Positions 59,257-64,000 of a stretch of 64,000 nt of DNA are shown in pieces; the stretch's first letter is position 1, and the number at the start of each line of letters is the position of its first letter. The DNA lies in NCBI RefSeq assembly GCF_003605125.1, contig NZ_QPQT01000007.1:1-64000 (forward strand), read 5' to 3'. The position numbers and the translations under genes were made by a program. This DNA comes from Shewanella algidipiscicola. Its GTDB lineage: Bacteria > Pseudomonadota > Gammaproteobacteria > Enterobacterales > Shewanellaceae. The notes under the pieces were generated by a model, which was given only the letters and a program-made list of their open reading frames with translations, was not told the origin of the DNA and did not search any database.

Positions 59257-59811
59257 ATGCTTAACACAGACGTTGCATTTGAGGTAGGACAGTGGCAAAA
59301 CTATGAGCTAGCGCTATTGCTGACCGCGGGGGCGATAGTATTATTTTGGCTCGGGGTATCCTTGTTTAAACGTCGTGGGATTGGGTCCTGGGTTGTGGTG
59401 CTATCTCTTAGCAGTGGGTTGATCACATTGTGTTTTTTCAGTAGAACAGACGCAATGGTGTTACAGCAGATTTTATTGCAAGGACAGAAAATTGAAGTGG
59501 TCAATGGGGAGTTAAACTATGGTGAATATCATTTTCCCTATATGGCGAAACATGAAATAGATTACCGTGAAATCCACCTCGATAAACGTACTATTAAACT
59601 CTATCACTCAGGCCACTTACCCAGTGCTCGCTGTTACCGAGGCTTTTATAGCCATAATCTTATTAACGCGAATAGTAGTGTGCGTCTCTATATCCATTGG
59701 GTTGATAGACCATATCAGTACCGTCAGCAAGACTATATCCTCAGGGCGCCCTGTATCTTAAAGATTGAGCAATTACATGATAAGGCCCGAGTGGCCGTTG
59801 CTAGCAATTAA
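59257..59811 (+). CDS. Membrane protein, unknown function
   Basis: 184 residues. Two membrane spans (about 17-38 and 44-62), then a soluble beta-rich part (VVNGELNYGEYHFPYM, RLYIHWVDRPYQY). No family recognised. AGGAG is 6 bases before the ATG at 59257; the ATG at 59242 lacks one. Confidence 0.7.
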   Translation: MLNTDVAFEVGQWQNYELALLLTAGAIVLFWLGVSLFKRRGIGSWVVVLSLSSGLITLCFFSRTDAMVLQQILLQGQKIEVVNGELNYGEYHFPYMAKHEIDYREIHLDKRTIKLYHSGHLPSARCYRGFYSHNLINANSSVRLYIHWVDRPYQYRQQDYILRAPCILKIEQLHDKARVAVASN

Positions 59812-59861
59812 CGCTGCAGGCTCGCTACCCTCTGTAATAGGTAATCCGACTACGAGCCGGC

Positions 59862-59897
59862 AAAAAAAAGCCAGTTGATATAAGCAACTGGCTTTTT
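59862..59897. terminator. Bidirectional terminator between convergent genes
   Basis: AAAAAAAAGCCAGTTG and CAACTGGCTTTTT pair around ATATAAG; A- and T-tracts both sides. Confidence 0.9.
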
Positions 59898-59919
59898 GAC
59901 GTTATCGACACTGAGCTTA

Positions 59920-60945
<1,026 letters not shown>

Positions 60946-61030
60946 CTAATTTAGGGTTACGGACTGCAATGAATTGTAGGATTTGAGTTGGCGATTGTGC
61001 CAAGTCGTCACGGATAAAGCTAAGTCTTTT

Positions 61031-62902
61031 CTACTGTTCGATATCTACCGTATAAATACAGACACGATTACGGCCACTATTTTTAGCATGGTAGAGCGCC
61101 TTATCTGCACGTTCGACCAAGGTGTTGACCTGTTGGTCGTCGACAATTACCTCGGCATACACCCCAACACTAATCGTAAGCGGAATGGCATTGGCCCCCC
61201 AACTTAGCGGTAGCTGAAATACGGTTACTCTTATTAATTCAGCGACTTTTTCGGCGCCATCAATAGAGGTATTGGGCAGTATCATAGCAAATTCTTCACC
61301 GCCAAAACGTGATACTAGATCACTTGGGCGCCTTAACTTTTGTTTTAACGCTTGGGCTATCTGTTTCAGTGCTTGGTCGCCCGCGAGATGTCCATAAGTA
61401 TCGTTAATGGCTTTAAAACGGTCGATATCGATCATCAAGACGCTGAGCGGCGTTTGCTGACGGCGACTGAGACGGCCTTCAGCTTGTAAACGTTTTTCAA
61501 ATGCGGCGCGATTTTTCACTCCGGTGAGGCTGTCGACAGTATTTTGTTCGGTTAGCTTTTGATTGGCCTCATTAAGCTCACGAAGGGCTATTTCGAGTTC
61601 TAAAGTGCGCTCTTGCACCATCTGCTCGAGTTTTTCATTGCTGTTGGCTTCGGCTTGAAGGGCTTCTTCTTTTGCCTGGCGAATACGTCTGGATTGCTCT
61701 AATGCTTGATGTTGTATTTTTAGCTTAGTTTTACGCTCATCATTGTAGCGCAGTGCTAACACTGCTGTCATAAAGAGGATTTCAAAGTTCAGCCCGATGA
61801 GCATCGGCGTTTGTGGCAGCATAGGTAGATATACTATTCCTAAGTACATCATGGCGGTAATGAATGAGCCTATCAACATACCCGACCACGCAAAGGTGTA
61901 GAGCTTGGCTAGCTTATGCCCTTGCAAGCTGAGCATAACCGCTATCACCATTAGCAACAGGCTGACGATAAGCACCGCGAGGATATCGACGGTTAAGGCG
62001 AGTGGGTAACGGATAAATGGTATCAGTAACGTCAGTATCAATGTGCTAGTAGCACTGTAGCGACACAGTTTTAACATCAACAGGTTATTATCTCTAAGCT
62101 GCAGTACTCTTTCGGAGAACAGCAACATAAAAGTAATGCCGATAGGGATAAGTAACGGGATGATAGCTTCTTGCACTGTAGGCCAGTCGGGCCATAAGTA
62201 ACGTGCAGGCAGACCATGCAGCGTTGCGACCAGTAGAGTCACAGTCAACACATAACCCGCATAAAGGCTGTAACTGGGCGAGCGCGATATGATGCCTATA
62301 AACAGGCTTAATAGGCCGATGGCAAGCAAGGCACCAAGCTGTAATCCTTGGTATAAGGATTGGCTTTCAGTGGTTCTGATCATCCCATTAGAGGATTTAA
62401 GGGTTAGGGGGACACTCGCGCTGCCCTGTGTTTCGATACGCAGATAAAAGGTGTGTACCTGATCTGGCGCTAAATTAAACGAATGCACAAACTGGTTATG
62501 CACCATAGGGCGTAAAGAAAAGGGGTACGCATCCCCCATCTCTAGATGGACTGTCTGCTCTGCGTTAGGCTGATGATATAGGTAGATTTTATCTAAATGC
62601 GGATTACCTATGGTTAAGTAACGCTTAATTTTCTCACCCGTCGCATTGTATAAGCTGAACTTTATCCAAAAAGGCTTAACCGCTAATGCTTGATTAAAAA
62701 TGGGATCTATCTTTTTCCAGCGACTTGGATTGAGCGATTGAATATCGTCTAGCCGTTGGAGCTTGTCATCTTGCACATAATAGAGCCATGGCGATAGGTC
62801 GATGATATCGTCATCGCCGACAGGCAACAAAGTGTGAGCTACGCTACTGGTTGAGAGGCAGCATAATATGAGAATGATGAGCAGAGGGTTAAAATGCTTC
62901 AT
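61031..62902 (-). CDS. 7TMR-DISM diguanylate cyclase
   Basis: 623 residues. Signal peptide (about 1-23), a periplasmic DISM domain (about 30-165), seven membrane spans (about 185-385), a coiled coil (about 395-455) and GGDEF (about 465-620). The active-site motif is FGGEEF and the inhibitory RxxD site (RPSD) lies five residues upstream, so it should make c-di-GMP with product feedback. It starts with the ATG at 62902, 14 bases inside tatD, so tatD and this gene are translationally linked. Confidence 0.92.
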   Translation of the reverse strand: MKHFNPLLIILILCCLSTSSVAHTLLPVGDDDIIDLSPWLYYVQDDKLQRLDDIQSLNPSRWKKIDPIFNQALAVKPFWIKFSLYNATGEKIKRYLTIGNPHLDKIYLYHQPNAEQTVHLEMGDAYPFSLRPMVHNQFVHSFNLAPDQVHTFYLRIETQGSASVPLTLKSSNGMIRTTESQSLYQGLQLGALLAIGLLSLFIGIISRSPSYSLYAGYVLTVTLLVATLHGLPARYLWPDWPTVQEAIIPLLIPIGITFMLLFSERVLQLRDNNLLMLKLCRYSATSTLILTLLIPFIRYPLALTVDILAVLIVSLLLMVIAVMLSLQGHKLAKLYTFAWSGMLIGSFITAMMYLGIVYLPMLPQTPMLIGLNFEILFMTAVLALRYNDERKTKLKIQHQALEQSRRIRQAKEEALQAEANSNEKLEQMVQERTLELEIALRELNEANQKLTEQNTVDSLTGVKNRAAFEKRLQAEGRLSRRQQTPLSVLMIDIDRFKAINDTYGHLAGDQALKQIAQALKQKLRRPSDLVSRFGGEEFAMILPNTSIDGAEKVAELIRVTVFQLPLSWGANAIPLTISVGVYAEVIVDDQQVNTLVERADKALYHAKNSGRNRVCIYTVDIEQ

Positions 62903-63698
62903 AATTCGCCTGCAAATCAAAAAAAGCACAAGTGTTGGCGTAGACTTGGGCGGCGAACTCATTAGCTGGCTGGCCTCTTAGTTGGGCAACATATTGGCTA
63001 ATATAGGGCAGATATTGCGGCAGGTTTTTACTCGACTTAGGCTTGGGGCGCATGCTACGCGGCAGCAAATAAGGACTATCGGTTTCGAGCATGATTCGTT
63101 CCGCTGGAATATCGCCAACCAAGGAGGCCAATTCCGTCCCGCGCCGCTCGTCACACACCCAGCCTGTGATGCCAAGGTGCAGGTCGAGTTCAATATAGCG
63201 TTCTAGGCTGTGCCTATCACCCGTAAAGCAATGCAATAAGGCACCTTTAAGCTGAGGGCGATACTCTTTGAGGATCTCGACAAAATCATGGTGGGCATCG
63301 CGCTCATGCATTAATACAGGCATATTGAGGTCAACCGCCAGCGCCAGTTGCTTAGCAAAGGCGCTGCGCTGCATGGGTCGCGGCGAGAAATCGCGATTAT
63401 AGTCTAAGCCACACTCGCCGATGGCTACTACGGCCGGATGTTGGGCTAGCTGGCGTAAGCGAGTAGAGCTGTTCGCATCCCACTCACTGGCGTGATGTGG
63501 ATGCACCCCAGCAGTGGTCAAAAGCGCCTCAGGGTAGCGCTGCGCGCAATCAATGGCTTGCTGACTTTCCTCTAGGCTACTGCCAATGACAATGAGTGGC
63601 GAGACCCCTTGTGCCGCCGCAGCGTGTATCACGTTATCGATATCATTTTCTAATGCACTGCCAACTAAGTTAACAGCGATATCTATATGGCTTGGCAT
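62889..63698 (-). CDS. tatD: TatD, 3'-5' DNase of the TatD family
   Basis: 269 residues (E. coli 260). The beginning HIDIAVNLVGS, the AGVHPHHASEWD, GECGLDYNRDFS, MHERDAHHDF, HCFTGDRHSLERYI, and TDSPYLLPRSM blocks match E. coli TatD. It degrades single-stranded DNA and RNA with metal. Its start overlaps the stop of the upstream gene by one base (TAATG), and the cyclase gene overlaps its end. Confidence 0.93.
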   Translation of the reverse strand: MPSHIDIAVNLVGSALENDIDNVIHAAAAQGVSPLIVIGSSLEESQQAIDCAQRYPEALLTTAGVHPHHASEWDANSSTRLRQLAQHPAVVAIGECGLDYNRDFSPRPMQRSAFAKQLALAVDLNMPVLMHERDAHHDFVEILKEYRPQLKGALLHCFTGDRHSLERYIELDLHLGITGWVCDERRGTELASLVGDIPAERIMLETDSPYLLPRSMRPKPKSSKNLPQYLPYISQYVAQLRGQPANEFAAQVYANTCAFFDLQANYEAF

Positions 63699-64000
63699 TA
63701 GTTAATTCGTTTAACCCTAATCGTGGTGTTGCTGCCCTCTTTACCGAGCAGAAAAGAGCCTAGCGCCGCTCGTTCAATTTGTACTTTATCGCCGCTAGAT
63801 ACTCGAAAGCGACGGCTGTCGATCTGTTTCCATTGCTGGCCATTTTCGAAGCTGAACTTTAACGTGCCATAGGGATCTTTATCGACCTGTTTGACCGTTA
63901 GCCACATGGCATCAATTTGTTCTTGTTTGACTACTTTACCAAAGTTTTCTTGAGCCGACTCTGTCAGTGTAGTTTGAGCGGTTTCTGTTTGCGATGCAGC
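63698..64000 (-). CDS. Partial gene, protein of unknown function (cut by the window edge)
   Basis: The frame is open from the stop at 63698-63700 to the window edge and beyond. The visible 100 residues end in RFRVSSGDKVQIERAALGS and TTIRVKRIN, beta-rich, preceded by a Thr/Gln/Ala-rich region. An internal ATG at 63907 exists but the frame continues upstream, so the real start is outside the window. It is the first visible gene of the tatD operon. Confidence 0.75.
   Translation of the reverse strand, partial: AASQTETAQTTLTESAQENFGKVVKQEQIDAMWLTVKQVDKDPYGTLKFSFENGQQWKQIDSRRFRVSSGDKVQIERAALGSFLLGKEGSNTTIRVKRIN

Overview
The window is chromosomal DNA of a gammaproteobacterium, most probably a Shewanella. 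This rests on protein content and gene order remembered from that genus: pilABCD-coaE-zapD-yacG-mutT; ampDE-pdhR-aceEF-lpdA followed by a GGDEF/EAL protein and acnB; rsd next to hemE; and a MerR regulator with a Cys-rich permease. No search was run, so the genus is an inference. Nearly all of the window is conserved housekeeping DNA. I see no prophage, insertion sequence, integron, CRISPR array or tRNA.

Layout. 1-740: the 3' end of a 23S rRNA gene, a 5S rRNA and its terminator, then a second decayed copy of the 5S 3' flank. 882-7662 (minus): type IV pilus genes pilA, pilB, pilC, pilD, then coaE, zapD, yacG and mutT. 7663-8941: a 1.3 kb stretch with no assigned gene, holding short repeats, ArcA-like direct repeats and a possible 24-residue membrane protein. 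8942-11748: nadC, diverging from ampD-ampE. 11920-19014: pdhR with a perfect operator, then aceE, aceF and lpdA. 19097-25957: a large sensor/c-di-GMP enzyme and a patatin/outer-membrane-barrel protein. 26109-29805: hxpB-like phosphatase and acnB. 29913-31918: rsd and hemE, with a candidate small RNA between them. 32247-36000: a second GGDEF/EAL protein, a short-chain dehydrogenase and a small unknown protein. 36153-39219: purH-purD. 39447-41356: a MerR-family metal regulator and its permease. 41460-50130: a lipoprotein, a YebC/YeeN protein, an acetyltransferase, a frameshifted radical SAM gene, mscS, a periplasmic protein, a basic amino acid decarboxylase and udp. 50344-57031: a Tsx-like porin, an NfeD-SPFH-SPFH operon, uvrD and ubiA. 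57153-64000: unknown membrane and coiled-coil proteins, hemB, a 7TMR diguanylate cyclase overlapping tatD, and a partial gene at the edge.

How the genes work together. PdhR, the pyruvate dehydrogenase complex (AceE, AceF, Lpd) and AcnB form a central-carbon block from pyruvate to the TCA cycle. HemB and HemE are two tetrapyrrole steps. PurH and PurD are purine synthesis. PilA-D build and drive a type IV pilus. Three c-di-GMP enzymes share the window, two with both GGDEF and EAL domains and one diguanylate cyclase.

The most interesting unexplained items are: the candidate ~93-nt small RNA between rsd and hemE, with its own promoter, a palindromic operator-like site and a terminator; the frameshifted radical SAM gene; the six vicinal CC pairs in the metal-linked permease beside a MerR-type 20-bp-spacer promoter; and the unassigned 7.66-8.94 kb region. 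Many start codons were moved from the longest reading frame to an internal ATG with a better ribosome-binding site; each entry says so.
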